From Drosophila persimilis (lineage: Eukaryota; Arthropoda; Insecta; Diptera; Drosophilidae): a stretch of 64,000 nucleotides of DNA. Location: assembly GCF_003286085.1 (NCBI RefSeq), contig NW_020825312.1, forward strand, positions 2,542,001 to 2,606,000, read 5' to 3'. The translations under genes were made by a program, and so were the position numbers. Shown piece by piece: positions 50,059 to 62,142 of the stretch; the stretch's first letter is position 1, and every line of letters begins with the position of its first letter. A model generated the notes under the pieces. That model was not told the origin of the DNA, ran no database searches, and saw nothing but the letters and a program-made list of their open reading frames with translations.

Positions 50059-50533
50059 CAATCCATGCACTTCGGCTATGCAATTGCACTCTCCCGCTCT
50101 GGATGCTCTGAACGGAACATCAAACATAAAGCGCCATTCCACCGTATTTGGTTATTCCGTCGGACCATTTAATGGGTCCCGTTGTAGAAATAACATAGAA
50201 TTAATCAGATGGGATAGAGATTCGCTTTAAGGGGTCCCGTCCCACAGAATCACGAATGCCGGCTCCGGCTCCGACTCCGGCTCCGGCTACGGCACCTACT
50301 CTTTTGCGGGCTTTGATTCCGGCTCCTACTCTTTCGCGGGCTCTGGATTCATGCTCGGCTCTCGCTCGGTTCGCACTGGAAGCCTTTCGGCCTGACAGTG
50401 GCTCTGCCTGGCTGCACATCGTTCGACTACGATTCCCGACGGCTGTTGCAAAGGAAACAAAGCAGTAAGCAGTTCCTGGCCTGCACTTGCCACTTGCCAC
50501 TTGCCGCCGTTCCGTGTGCTCCGTGTTCCGTGT
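47923..50533. other. gene-free stretch with hexamer-type repeats
   Basis: No credible exon. It contains CCGTCC/GCCGTT-type units at about 48426-48470, a long GGACAC/GGGCAC/AGACAC array at 48611-48722, GGGGTGAGAT units at about 48964-49000, GGCGT units at about 49027-49042, (GA)n at 50029-50059 and CTCCGG/CTCCGA units at about 50261-50290. Open frames here run through these arrays. Confidence 0.55.
48611..48722. repeat. degenerate hexanucleotide array (GGACAC, GGGCAC and AGACAC units)
   Basis: About 110 bases of 6-bp-period sequence, all variants of a purine-rich unit ending in CAC or CGC. Translated, it gives alternating Arg-Thr dipeptides on one strand and Pro-Cys/Leu-Cys on the other. These are not real proteins. 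Confidence 0.8.
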
Positions 50534-50568
50534 TCAGTTGCAAACGAGCGACCTAGGCGACGGGTTCG
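50534..50568 (+). promoter_or_regulatory. candidate Inr/DPE core promoter
   Basis: TCAGTT (50534-50539) is a perfect Drosophila initiator with the start A at 50536. At exactly +28 to +33 (50563-50568) GGTTCG matches the DPE consensus RGWYVT at five of six positions. The +18 to +29 segment matches the MTE at about eight of twelve. There is no TATA box, as usual for DPE promoters. Confidence 0.45.
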
Positions 50569-50772
50569 AAAGCTCGCACGGCCACCCCCACTCTCACTGA
50601 AAATCCAGAGACTGCAGGCCAACTGGCGAATAATTGTAGAGCCAAAAGCGTCAAGTGCCACGCGCTGGCCGCAAAAGCAAGCAGCTATTACTGTAAATTC
50701 TGTAAAGTTCCGGTTTTAATACGCGGCTAAGTAAGAGCATGCGACTCTGTTCGCCGCCTGACAATCGCATCG
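50536..50772 (+). other. candidate first exon of a gene extending beyond the window
   Basis: Downstream of the Inr/DPE, the first ATG in the leader is at 50739 (A at -3). Its frame MRLCSPPDNRI stays open for 34 bases to a strong donor, CG|GTGAGT, at 50772/50773. An alternative donor, AA|GTAAGA, lies at about 50730. No matching second exon was recognised in the following 13 kb, so the rest would lie to the right of the window after a long intron. Alternatively it is a non-coding RNA start or chance. Confidence 0.35.
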
Positions 50773-52480
50773 GTGAGTTTTTTTTTGGTGTCAAGTGTTG
50801 GACATACATATGTAGAAAAAGAAGGCGGGCATAGGGCATAGATAAGTGCCAAATGGGCAGCAGATTTAAGAGATTTTCCATCAATTTTTTTGACAGTGCA
50901 TCATCGTGGCAGCGTGGTAACAAGCTTCAGCCAGAGCTTGTTTCCATTAAAATATTTCCTTCGAGAAATCCGCCGAGTCCTGCCCCGAAATTACCTTCAA
51001 TTCGACTCCGGCTTCGACTCGTATTAGATTGCTTTTCAATCCATTGCAAGGGGGAAAAAGGAAAGGCTTGGGCTTGGCACGTGCCTGAACTTTGACAGTG
51101 CTGCAGATTTTCCTGATGCACAGACAGGTACGTACAAATACATACATACATACAAACATACATATGACTGATAGAGATAATAAAACTTCTGATTGATGGT
51201 AATGGGCTTAAAATCAGTGGTAGAGGATAGACAGACAGAGAACACAGCAAACGGTAAACGGTAAACGGTAAACAGAGAACAGAGCCTGTCCAATTGAATA
51301 TTTAACTTTTATTTGATTGACCAGAAATAAGCAGCAGATACCAAGATATGTATGTCTCTAGGCTGCTGCTGCTGCTAGTGCTGCTCATTTGAGAATTTTA
51401 AAATATTAATATATTAACCGCAAGAAACCAGCTCGGACGCGTGTGACCACAGAATGACCAAAAGCAAATAAATAATAATCCAGAACACAGAAGCCCAAAC
51501 AGAAACAGAAACTGAAACTGAATCAGGAGCAAGTGTTGAAAGTGTCGGAATTTGCAATTCGATTAGGAGAGATGATAAATTCAATTAAGTTGCAGTCCTG
51601 ATCGGCCTGGGCTACAACCAAGTTCTTTTCGGGTAAGTGCAAATTTTTGTCGATGTCAGAAATGTATTTACTTATCTGGTGATGATGGAAATTGAATTTG
51701 TCGTGGGAAATCCCAGCCGATAGGAAATCCATTGGGAGCTTCCACTCAACAGATTTCAAACAATGTTGCTCCTCCTCTCCCTCTGGCTCTGCCACTGCCA
51801 CTGCCTCGCCCTTTTCCTTTCCCTTTCCCTTTTCCAACAAAAATCCTTTAAGAAATTGCCTTGGGAATTCGTTCTCGGCTCATCATTAAAATGAAAACTG
51901 CACTTGGAGTGCTTCTAAATATCAGAGATAGACAGAGAGACAGGGAGACAGACATTCGCATGCAAACAATATTAAAATACTTTCGTCGAGCGTCGAGCGG
52001 TGAGAAAAACGGATATGCAAATCGTTTCAAACTGCAATTGCATTGCAGAAAAGTGAATGAAAAGAGCCATATACCCTGAGGAAAAGTTTTAGCAATTCAT
52101 TCAGTCAGCCAGTGGGGAAGTGGAGTGAAGTGCAGTCGCGGAGTCGGGGAGGAGTCAGACAGTCAGGGAGTCATTCAGTCAATCAGCAAGCAAACAACAG
52201 CACAAATTCTCGCAAAATTACAATAAACAATGCACAAAGTGCGAAAAGTACGAAAGAATTTTAATTAAACACAAATAACAGAGAGGGAGAGCGAGAGAGA
52301 GAGAGGGAAAGGGAAAGACAGGAAGGAGAAGAGGAAATAGCACCAGGAGAGGATCCGGGCAAGGGTTGCCTGCTTTTGGCGCACTTTTAATTGCAGAGGC
52401 TCTGCAAATGCATGTTTTGTGCGAGGAGCTTCAGGAGCCATCGATTGTCATTTATTCTCCTGGAGATGGATGGCCACGGA

Positions 52481-52534
52481 GACGGGGGACGGGGGACGGG
52501 GGAGGGGGACGGGGGAGGGAGACTGGGGCCTGGA
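52481..52534 (+). repeat. GACGGGG/GAGGGGG G-rich array
   Basis: About six repeats of a 7-bp unit, GACGGGG or a close variant. Runs of five G make strong G-quadruplex potential on the plus strand. Confidence 0.75.
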
Positions 52535-55500
52535 GACCGGAGAGGAGGAGCAAGTGCTCCCCACTTCAGGTGAAGTGCGAATTGAGGCGCCGTTGGAGTG
52601 CAACCAGAGAATAGCTCGCTGCTCAAGTGGAAAAGCGCCTGAAGAGGGCCGTGCCGACGTTGTTGGGCCAAGGTAAAGGTAACGGGAACGGGAAAGGGAA
52701 AGGGAAAATGAGGCAAAGATGCAGGCCATCAGCACAATAAGAAGCAACAACTGCAGAGATGCTTTTGTCTGTCCCGTGGGGAGCAGGAGTTGAACAAAAA
52801 GCAGAAAAGAAAGAAAATTATGTCAAAGGTATAGAGAAGTGGGACGAACAATAGGAAAACGCAATGCAAAGATATTGGTAGTAGTGCCAGCGGAAGTGCC
52901 TCGGAATTTTTAGTTTACTTTAAAGTCGATTTACAAATGTTTCCCTATTGCTATGACAGTAGCAAATCGAAGACTTTAATGGGTACATGTGTCCAAACAT
53001 ATTCGAAAGTCTGGGCCAGAGTCCAGTGATCTGTCCGACGGCGAACTGCAGAGTAGCCGTAGAGTAGACTTATAGAAGATTCCCGGTAAAAAAAGCTGTC
53101 CATGGCACACACAGAAGGTACCCCTCCGCCATTCCGATCGGCTAACTTTTATTCAGGAATAAAAGTCGATCGTTTTATCGGTCAGTTTCAACTCGAATTT
53201 TTGGCACATCACATCGCTTCCAGGACCCTGGGGCAAGTGCTCGGCGTATGACCGATCATGATTTTAAAGGTATGTCCCCATTGCTGTCCTCTTATTCCTC
53301 ATTCCCTCTTACTCCTTATCTGGCTTAAATCACTCACAACATAAGTTATAGGAAAACCCTGTTAAAAACCACCTAATGAATCTTCCAACTCAATCCGTAT
53401 CGGTTCTTGATTCGGATGCTTGATTTCTCCGATCTTCTCCGGATACTTTAATCGGGAATATGTCTTACCAGCTCTTCAGCTTCCATCCGATAATTTTAGC
53501 ACAAGGGAAACTGATTTTTCTGGGCCTGTTCTGATGTTCATTCTCGTAGTACGACTGAAAACTGAGTCGTCCCGTCCGATAGTATCGCTTTATTGGCATT
53601 GTTTAAATTTTAAATGGCATGCGACAAACCCCAAATAGCCAAAGCCAATACATTTAAATAAATAAACTGTGAAAATTTTGCCAAAAATACCAAAAACTGT
53701 GAATTTAGCCAACGGATGCCTAACCCAAGCTAAACCAAACCAAAAAAAAATACCCAAAAACCCAAAAACACACAAAAAAACTACAACTACAAACGCATAA
53801 AAGTGTCAACATGGATTTCAATTAAAAATAAACTGGTCGAAATGCGAAATTAAAGCACACGCCTCTCGGCCCGCACTAATGAATATTATGCCTCCGGCCA
53901 CGGGACGATGTTCGAACATTTCCAAACAATTAGAAAGCGTGGCCCCAGAGCGTGGCCCCACGATTGGCCAATAGTAGGAGCCGGGGAAAGGTCACTCTTA
54001 ATTGGATGTACATTTGATGTTCTTGTATAAAAAAGGTGCTCGCTTGATTCGGGGAAGGTTGAGGGAGCGACCATCTAGGGGTAAAATAGAATCCAGTTTG
54101 TTCGAATTTTTGACCATTTCCTCTCGCCGCGTTGAATAAATATTTCCTGACATTTTGTGGCATTTTTGCATGTCAATAATATTTATTATTACTATTTCAA
54201 AGGCATTATACTAGCAGTAGCAGCAGCAGCAGGGGCAGGTAACGGTAACTGGCAGGCAGCAGAAGCATGATTCGTGCCGCAGAGTATGCCACAAAACGGT
54301 GCAATAATTGGAGCTCGGGTTGTGGAGGGGCGGCACGGCACGAATTGGTTGGAGAACTTGCGCCCCGTAACGACCAATAATTGTTACAAATCGAAAAGCT
54401 GCCGACCCCACCTCCCCGCCCCCGCTCCCGCCTCCGCCTCCGCGTTTTGCCATTTTTCTTTTTTATGCATTGTAATTTTTCACATTTTTGTTCATGCAAA
54501 TCGATTGATGGCGTTTGGCACGCAGCGGTAGAGGCATCCAGAGAATGGAAAAAAAAAATGAAAAAAAAAACAGAAAATTGCTTCGATTGGGATTCAGTTG
54601 GGCAGGAGTCCTGGCAGGAGTCCTATTTTGGGTTGCATGAAAATTGTGGAAAGCATTGTTGAAGTGTTGACCAAATATTTGACAACAATTTGTCGCAGGC
54701 GGGGGAATGTCAAACCTCGAGGAATTACAGGATTCCTCCGTACATACATACACTCGTATCGCACACTTTTGTTTAAGCTTTTCAGGATTTTCGCTCTGTT
54801 CTGTTGTGTTGTGTTCTGTTCTGTTCTGTTTTTCGGCATGCCATTTAATCTGGTTACTGGAAGGAACCCCCCACTGCGGTCCCTTTATGTTACGCCACAT
54901 CTTAAACTATATATACTCGTATTTTTCAATATCGCAAAAACGGAAAAAAACTGCATTGCGCCTGGCATGAATATATTGTCTACATGCGAGTGCCCCAGCT
55001 ACCCTGCTACTCTGCTACCCGCCGATATTTGTATGGCGCCATCCTTGCGACAGGCCGCAAAAAAAAGATGCCTCTGGCTCTGGCTCTGTCCTGCCGCAGG
55101 CGCTTGCCTCGTTTGAAAGGCTGCACTCCGTTTTTGGTGTTGTCCCCCCAGATCCCCAGATCTCGTAGCCCCCTTTCGGTGAGCCCACAGCCAACGGGCA
55201 GCATGGGACACACAAAAGCGCGTAAGCGTATTATTAATGGCCTGCATAGAGGGCGGGATCCGGGGGCTGGATGGGGCGTGCGGATGGTTCCAATTGTGTG
55301 GCACTATCCGTTTCCCCGCACCATCCACCACACACACACACACACACAGGCCAGTTCATATTTACTGCTTGTCCCGATTTTGGCCGGCATTATGGCCAGT
55401 TTGGGACTGGGCTGGGCTGGGATGCTCTCGAGCCCAGTTCTGCATTCATCTATCAGTCTTTGCTGCTGCTTGCCTTGGTTTTCGTAGTTTTTAATAAAAT

Positions 55501-56313
55501 GGGGAAAAAAAAACTGAAAGGAAAAACCATTGTTACCGCTTTTCCTCCCTCTTACCACTTTGTGTGTTGTATACTTTCAGGCTGAAAATGAAATTTTAGC
55601 CCTGTTCCAGAGTCCACGCGTCCACGCGTCCAGCGTCCAGCGTCCAGCGTCCAGAGTGTGTGCGGTCTGCTCCGCCTCTCCTCGCCTTCTGCCCGGCGAT
55701 GGCAACGCGCTCGTTTTTCACTTTTGACTCGTTGCAAAATATTTTAAATTGTTTTCCGAAAATGCAATAAAAATTAATTTGGCCAGAAGTTCGAGGGACA
55801 ACACATATACATATCATATATATAGATATTTATGCCCCTCCCCCCTCCAGCCAATATGTATGTCTATAGAGATATAATAAAGGATTCACTGGCCATTCGC
55901 ATAAATATACTCCTTTCAGCGAGTGAGTTTTGATGAATACATTTGTAGGGATTGCCATTGATTGTACAAGCAACGACGTTTCTGGAGTAAAACGAGATAA
56001 TGAACATTCAGGAAAAAAATTTATCGCATCCTGGCTTATAATTATGTCCTGTTGGGCTGTCACCGTTAGTCTTCATTAAGTGGCAATGACAGAGCAGATT
56101 CAACAATAATTGTAAATGCTGAAAAATCATATATTTTCAAATGATTTACATGTCCATCCGATCGATGCTCGATGTACTTCTATAAATTCTCATTGCGAGC
56201 AACTATTTTTAATTACTTGACGGCACTGCATTTGGCAGGAGGAGCTGTGTGGGTGTGTGTGTGTGTGTGTGTGTGAAGGGAAGGCATCAACGGATCTCCT
56301 GAAAGCGGACTCA

Positions 56314-56359
56314 CATAATTAATTTATTATGCAGACCCCGTTAATACGATGCGTATTAA
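56314..56359. repeat. two adjacent short AT-rich inverted repeats
   Basis: CATAAT (56314-56319) pairs with ATTATG (56326-56331). TTAATACG (56341-56348) pairs with CGTATTAA (56352-56359) around a three-base centre. Both contain TAAT-type cores, the kind of sequence bound by homeodomain dimers. Confidence 0.5.
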
Positions 56360-58197
56360 TATTAATAATATATTGTCTGTGCACTCCTTCTGTCGTCCGA
56401 CGACATGCCGTGCCAACACAATTGACAATTATTAATTTATAGGCAAGGCATTAATCGAAATAAGTACAAAAACAAAAAATTAAAGATGGAATCCAAATGA
56501 TGGACAGCTTAATTGTTTTCGACATCACTGGATGATGTCAGCAGCTGTGTGATCTGTCCCACCAGGTCGTGAGTAATCGTGACTTTAATGTTCATTAATT
56601 ATTTGCCAATTCCCAGGCAAAACCTTCAAATGCATCCGCATAGGCAGTCGGCCCACCTGGTTAGTCACCTTCGACCTTCGGGCACATTACATATCCTGCT
56701 GCATGTCCAAACGAATAGCATTTTCTAATTTACCTACCATTTCACATTTTCCACCCCACCAATTTCGCCCTGCTCCTTATCCCGACTCGACTCCTCTTCC
56801 ACTCCACACACATACACAACCGCAAATAGCGAAAATATTTTTGTTTTCCCTCAAACACACAGCTACAAGAAAAATGTTTGAAATTCCACGCAAAAGAATG
56901 CAATGGAAATTTGTACACCCAGTAGTCGTCGTGGCACACAAAAGGGTATGTTGCATTCGTTGTAGAGTTTGCCACTGGGGATGCATGTATGTACATATGC
57001 AAATGCTGCTGAGAAGATAATGTTAGTTTTCCCTGCGAAGGATCCGAAAACAAATGAAAGTCCTCAGTGGTGCTGTGGATCTCTGAGACATCATTTTTTT
57101 GTAGATTTGTTCCCGATTAGCAGGTATCCTCTCGTCGGAATCTCAACTATACGGGTTGTGTTTCTTCTTGTTTCGACTAGACATTTGCTTAGCCATCTGG
57201 GTGGGGGCGGGGGTGCGGGGAAGTCGAGGTTTCCCATGCGGAAGTGGGCGAGCGAAGGCGACGTCAATGCGCGATGGGATGGCAGACGGAAGTTGTACGC
57301 AAAAGACAATGACTAAGCACACAAGAACGAAACACACATATACAGACCCTCACGTCTACAGGCATACGGGCGGAGAGTCCCACAGAGCTTAGTAGTGAGG
57401 GGGAATGGGGGGGCGATGGAATGGAATGGATGGCAGGGGTCGTAGCAGGGCGACAATGCCAACAATATGCATACAATGCAAGCCACAGATAAAGTTTCCT
57501 TCTAGTTTTTCTCGGACTTTGTTCTCTCGGAAGAGAAGTTCTCCGAGACAAACCGTTAGGAAAATGCAACTGCACTTAAATATGCACATGTCGGTGGTGC
57601 AGGCATCTGTGTCTGTGCGTGTGTGTGTGTGTGCCTGTGGGTCTGTGTGCGGCTGTCAGGGAAAATAAAAACATTTCTTAAGGCTTTTTGATGAACATTT
57701 AAACGGCAATGGCCATCGCCGAACGAACATCCTCTAGGAGTCCGTATCCCTAACTGTCCTCCACCTCACTCCCCCGAGTCGTGTTTTCTTTTATTCATGA
57801 GCCTCTCTCTCCCTCTCTCTCTCACTCTCTCTTCATTCAAATGAATTTTCCTATCTTTCCGCCCTTTATTTTTCAGTTTTTCAGTTGTTCAGTTGAGGCT
57901 AACGTTTTTGTTAGGCGGAAGTGGAAGTCCCTTTTTTGGTTATGGGCGTGTACTGGCCACCAGTTTTGAGTGCGGTCTTGGCCTTCAACTCTTTCGGCCT
58001 TTGCTATTCTTTCACACTTATCTTCTGTAGTTTTTCTCTGTGGCTTTTCCTTAGAATATTCCATCAGGCTTTAACTGGGACACTTTTTTGTTTCTTTTAT
58101 TTAAACGGGTTTTACCCATCGATTTTCGGCTCTCAGCATATTGAAATCCAATCTGGAGCCACCAAAACGGTCGTGGTCGCCAAACCCTTTCGAGCCA

Positions 58198-58228
58198 TAT
58201 AAATATCGTGGGCGTTTGCAGTTCAATT
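58198..58228 (+). promoter_or_regulatory. candidate TATA promoter
   Basis: TATAAATA (58198-58205) is an exact consensus TATA box. TCAATT, with its A at 58225, is a weak initiator at a slightly short distance. The first ATG downstream (58277) sits in CAACATGA, an ideal fly start context, and opens a 104-codon frame to 58591. That frame has a Leu/Pro run from a CCCCTG repeat and no recognised domain. Confidence 0.27.
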
Positions 58229-61046
58229 AACTTCTGGCCAAAAAGCCAGAAATACAAGAGCCAGAAAAACAACAACATGAAAAAACAACAAAACAAAACT
58301 CGAGGAAAAAACTTGGTAAAACAGTTTAAACTTTTTGGCAACAGCCAGCCGGCAGACAAGCGTTGGCTTTGCCAAGTGGAAGGGGGAGCGGTAGCGTATT
58401 CTACATTGACATGCGATGCGGGCCAGTCCCTGCCCCTGCCCCTGCCCCTCCCCCTCCTACTCCTTTTGGCCCCATTTAAAGCAGCCTTCATGCACTGTAA
58501 TTTGTGGGGAAAATGCGCTTTTAGACATATACTTATTGCGCCGACTGTGGCAGACAAGAGTTTTTGGGGTACTGATAAAACGTGCGCTTAAACAAATTGC
58601 AGGTTAATGCAAGGAGCGAAAACTATACGGAAAGAGAGGGAGAGGGAGTGGGAGAGAGAGAGAACTTTCTTAAATTGTAATTTTCCACTCAGATAAGGGC
58701 CGAGCCTCAAGTTCCCTCAAGTGCTGGTTGACCCCTGACCCCTACTCAACCAAAACCCGAGCAATCCAGCAATCAATTAACCTGACTCAGGACGTGTGCT
58801 TGGAGGCGTGTCCCATGTTGATCCCTTGTTTGCTAATGTGCGATTTTGATTGATATTTGACATTTATGCTCTCCCGGAGTATTTGGCCAACACAACCTAT
58901 CTGCCTCTGCCTTGGCCTCTGCACCACCGCCGTGACCGTGCCACCGTGCCACCGTGCCACTCATGTGAAAGTCTTCTATGAGCGCCCAACGCCAGTGCCG
59001 TCAACAAACAATTTTCGACATTTCAACATTCATTAATCAAAACGGAAATTATGGGGGCAGGCAGCGCACATACGTTCGTCCGTTCGGGTGCACAAAGCAT
59101 TTACAACTACTACGACTACGACAGAAGCAGGAGCTAGAGTTGGAGCTATAGCTGGAGCTGGAGCTGGAGCTTGACTCGTTACTGCTTTTTGGCAATGGGT
59201 TTGAGCCAATTTGTGGCATGCTCGTTGGATTCGGAAGAGGTAAAAGTGTGGGAACTGCAGCAAATTAAAGAGAACATGAATGAGAAATGAATGATGGAAG
59301 GAAGGAGCGTTGGTGCGTGTTTTATGCCCCAAGACCCGAGTCCGAATTCCCCTTCAGTCAGCCGTGAAACCACTTGAAATTGAAATTACCTCGAAATCCT
59401 TAAAGCTCGCCAAAACAGAGGAGAACTGGGGAAATGTTCAAGGAGACACGACACCGAGCTCATTGCCTATTTTTGGCCGCACTTCACAAATCTAATCAAA
59501 GTTTTACACATCAATTGTTCTATGCCAAGTTCCAGCTTTCAGCTCCCATCTTCCAGCTCCGTCTAGATGCCAGATTGATGCCGCCTCGAATCACCCGATT
59601 TCAGATCCCAATGAGTTTTCCAATTTCGGCCACCAAATATGGCAGCTCCAGCGAAACGAAATGTAACAAAAGGAGCCAGGGAGCAGGCAGGGAGCTGCGA
59701 CACAATGAATGAACAATAAGTAAAAGGAAATTCTTGTGTCTTTGGCCATGGCCAAGAGCCAAAAAGGTATGAAAGTGGAAAATTGTGAAATCTGTCAACG
59801 GAAAATATTTGAATATCGACGAGAGGACAACCGCCTGCCTGCCTGCCTGACTGCCTGCCTGGCGGCTGAAGACGATGCCATGCCATGCAGGATGTTTGCC
59901 TTTCGCCGCAGACGATGACGTGACTCTGTCAGGGCCCCAGCCCCCCGACACCCGCCCCCCGCCAAAGCCCCGTGTCTCCTACATTTCACTCGTCCCGTAG
60001 TCATGTGGATGAATGTTGAATGAGCAGCAATTCAAGTGGGGAAAAACACACACACACACATACACACATACAGAAACAGTTATATCGGGAGATGGTGGCT
60101 AGGACCGAAGCAACGGTTGGAACCTGTCCTGTTGCTGTCTGTCGATTTCCGGTTTCGATTTCATTTGTTGTAGCTGCTTTCAGCCCGCTTTTGCCAGCCA
60201 AATGTTGTCTGGAAAAGTTTGTTTCTATTTTTTTTTCTATTCTATTTGCTGAATTTTGCTCTGACTAGCATGCATATTCCTATCCTTGCTATATGTGTAT
60301 TTATTTTCGTATTGTTTGTTTAGCAAAGCAAATGGTTCCTTTTTGTGCAGTTGGAGCCAAGCCTTTTCTTTTCTTTACTGCTCCTTGTCTCTTTGTTTCC
60401 TAATTTTAAATATACGTGCATGTTTGCTTGCGAATATAAAGGAATTTATCTTTAAGGAAGAGAATGGGAAGAGAGGAGGAGATATCCATGAACTTTGGAA
60501 ATTAGTTAGATGGGGAAAAATACGGGGCTACTATTCTTGATTCAAGGGAGACTTCCAGGAGAAATGGGTAGGGGACTATCCTTCTTCAATAACAAAGCAT
60601 CTTTCCATGATCTATGAGTGCCCCTCACGATTAAGCATTACTAGTATTCCCTATTGTCCTACAGCGGTGGGACATTTCTCCCCCGGGGAACGAGGTACCG
60701 ATTAAACCCACAACAAGCCTCAAATGACCCATCAAGAAACCGTTTACAACAAATTCGCAGAGATTTGAACTAACAATAAAGGGAACTAAACATACTCCAT
60801 GGCTATTTAAACTAATAACCGCTCAAAAATTACCGACAACTTGACCACGAAACGCTTTCCTTGTTGAATGGTTGCCCGAAATGAAGGAAGAAGCGGCCAA
60901 TAAAAAGAACTGAACAGAACAGAACAGCACAGAAGAGAACTCTCAACAAATGCCAAAAATTTATGGGCCACAAAACGGCCAAATTTACGCTAGTCACGAT
61001 TTTGTAATTTGCGACTGTTTGCTGTGGCTATTGGCGAGTGTTTTCC

Positions 61047-61085
<39 letters not shown>

Positions 61086-62080
61086 AAGCGACCGCCTTCC
61101 CGAAAATGAGGGAAAATGAGCAAAGGAAGATGTGAAAGGTAATAAAAAACCTAAGGCAGGCGCCGAAAAATGATTAAACATAAAAATGCTGCACATATCA
61201 AAATGAAAGCTTGCACACACACACACCCACAAAAACACACACACACACACACAAAGCTCATTAATGTGTTGGGGGGCGAGGCGAGTGAGTGGCGAACGAA
61301 AGACTGGCCGAAGGAAGCGATAAATGCGTTGAAACATGCTCGGCAATTACTCATTTTACGATGATCGCACAAATGGTCAACGGGGCGTATGAGCTACGCC
61401 TCCGACAGCAACGACAAAGGCCGCCGCGTCACGTGAGTCCTCCTCCGAAATGGCTTTAATAATAAGTTGAGAGAAGGCCCCCGATGCCTACACCGATTGT
61501 CATTGTCTTGCGGCAGGGGCCGAAATGAATAATGCGGATTTAATGTCCTTAATGTGCGAGGCCGACCACCACCGACCACCACCGACCACGGCATAATATT
61601 GTATTGTATTGTATTGTAGAAATCTGGCAAAAGTTTTTGTGAAATATTCTGCCACGTATCGAATATATGTATGTTCGTACTTCTTTTGTTTCCTGAAGAA
61701 ACCCAAAGAGTTTGGGTATTAAAAACCACAACCATTGTTCTGGATTTCGGAATTTGTACACTGCAATCAATGCATTTGCATATCAGAGGGAAATCTCATT
61801 TGAACATGTTAGAACGAGGCTCATTCTTATATCCTGCAATATCTGTGGGAAAATGCTCGTATTTTCAACTCGGTTAAATTAGTGAAATTAGTTATTCTGC
61901 TGCGAAAATTCGCTCAGTGTGTATTTTCTTGGTGTCATTCTTCTTCGGCTTTCCCTTTGTTGTACTAAATTAGGCGACACTTAAAGCAGTTGTGGGCCAC
62001 CGAGAGGACTGCCACAGAGAGGCAAACAGAAACAGATAGAAGTTTACGCCCACACAGGAAGTTTGAATTTAATGTTGAGT

Positions 62081-62142
62081 CCAGGGCCAGGACCAGGACC
62101 AGGACCAGGGCCAGGACCAGGACTAGGACCAGGACGAGGGAC
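62081..62142. repeat. GGACCA hexanucleotide array
   Basis: About nine GGACCA, GGGCCA or GGACTA units. The same unit recurs at about 7920-7955, and its complement at about 11830-11850. Confidence 0.85.

Noticed and set aside
54598-55116. 172-codon plus-strand frame
   Set aside because: No domain. The frame contains CTGTT repeats and has no sign of coding selection.
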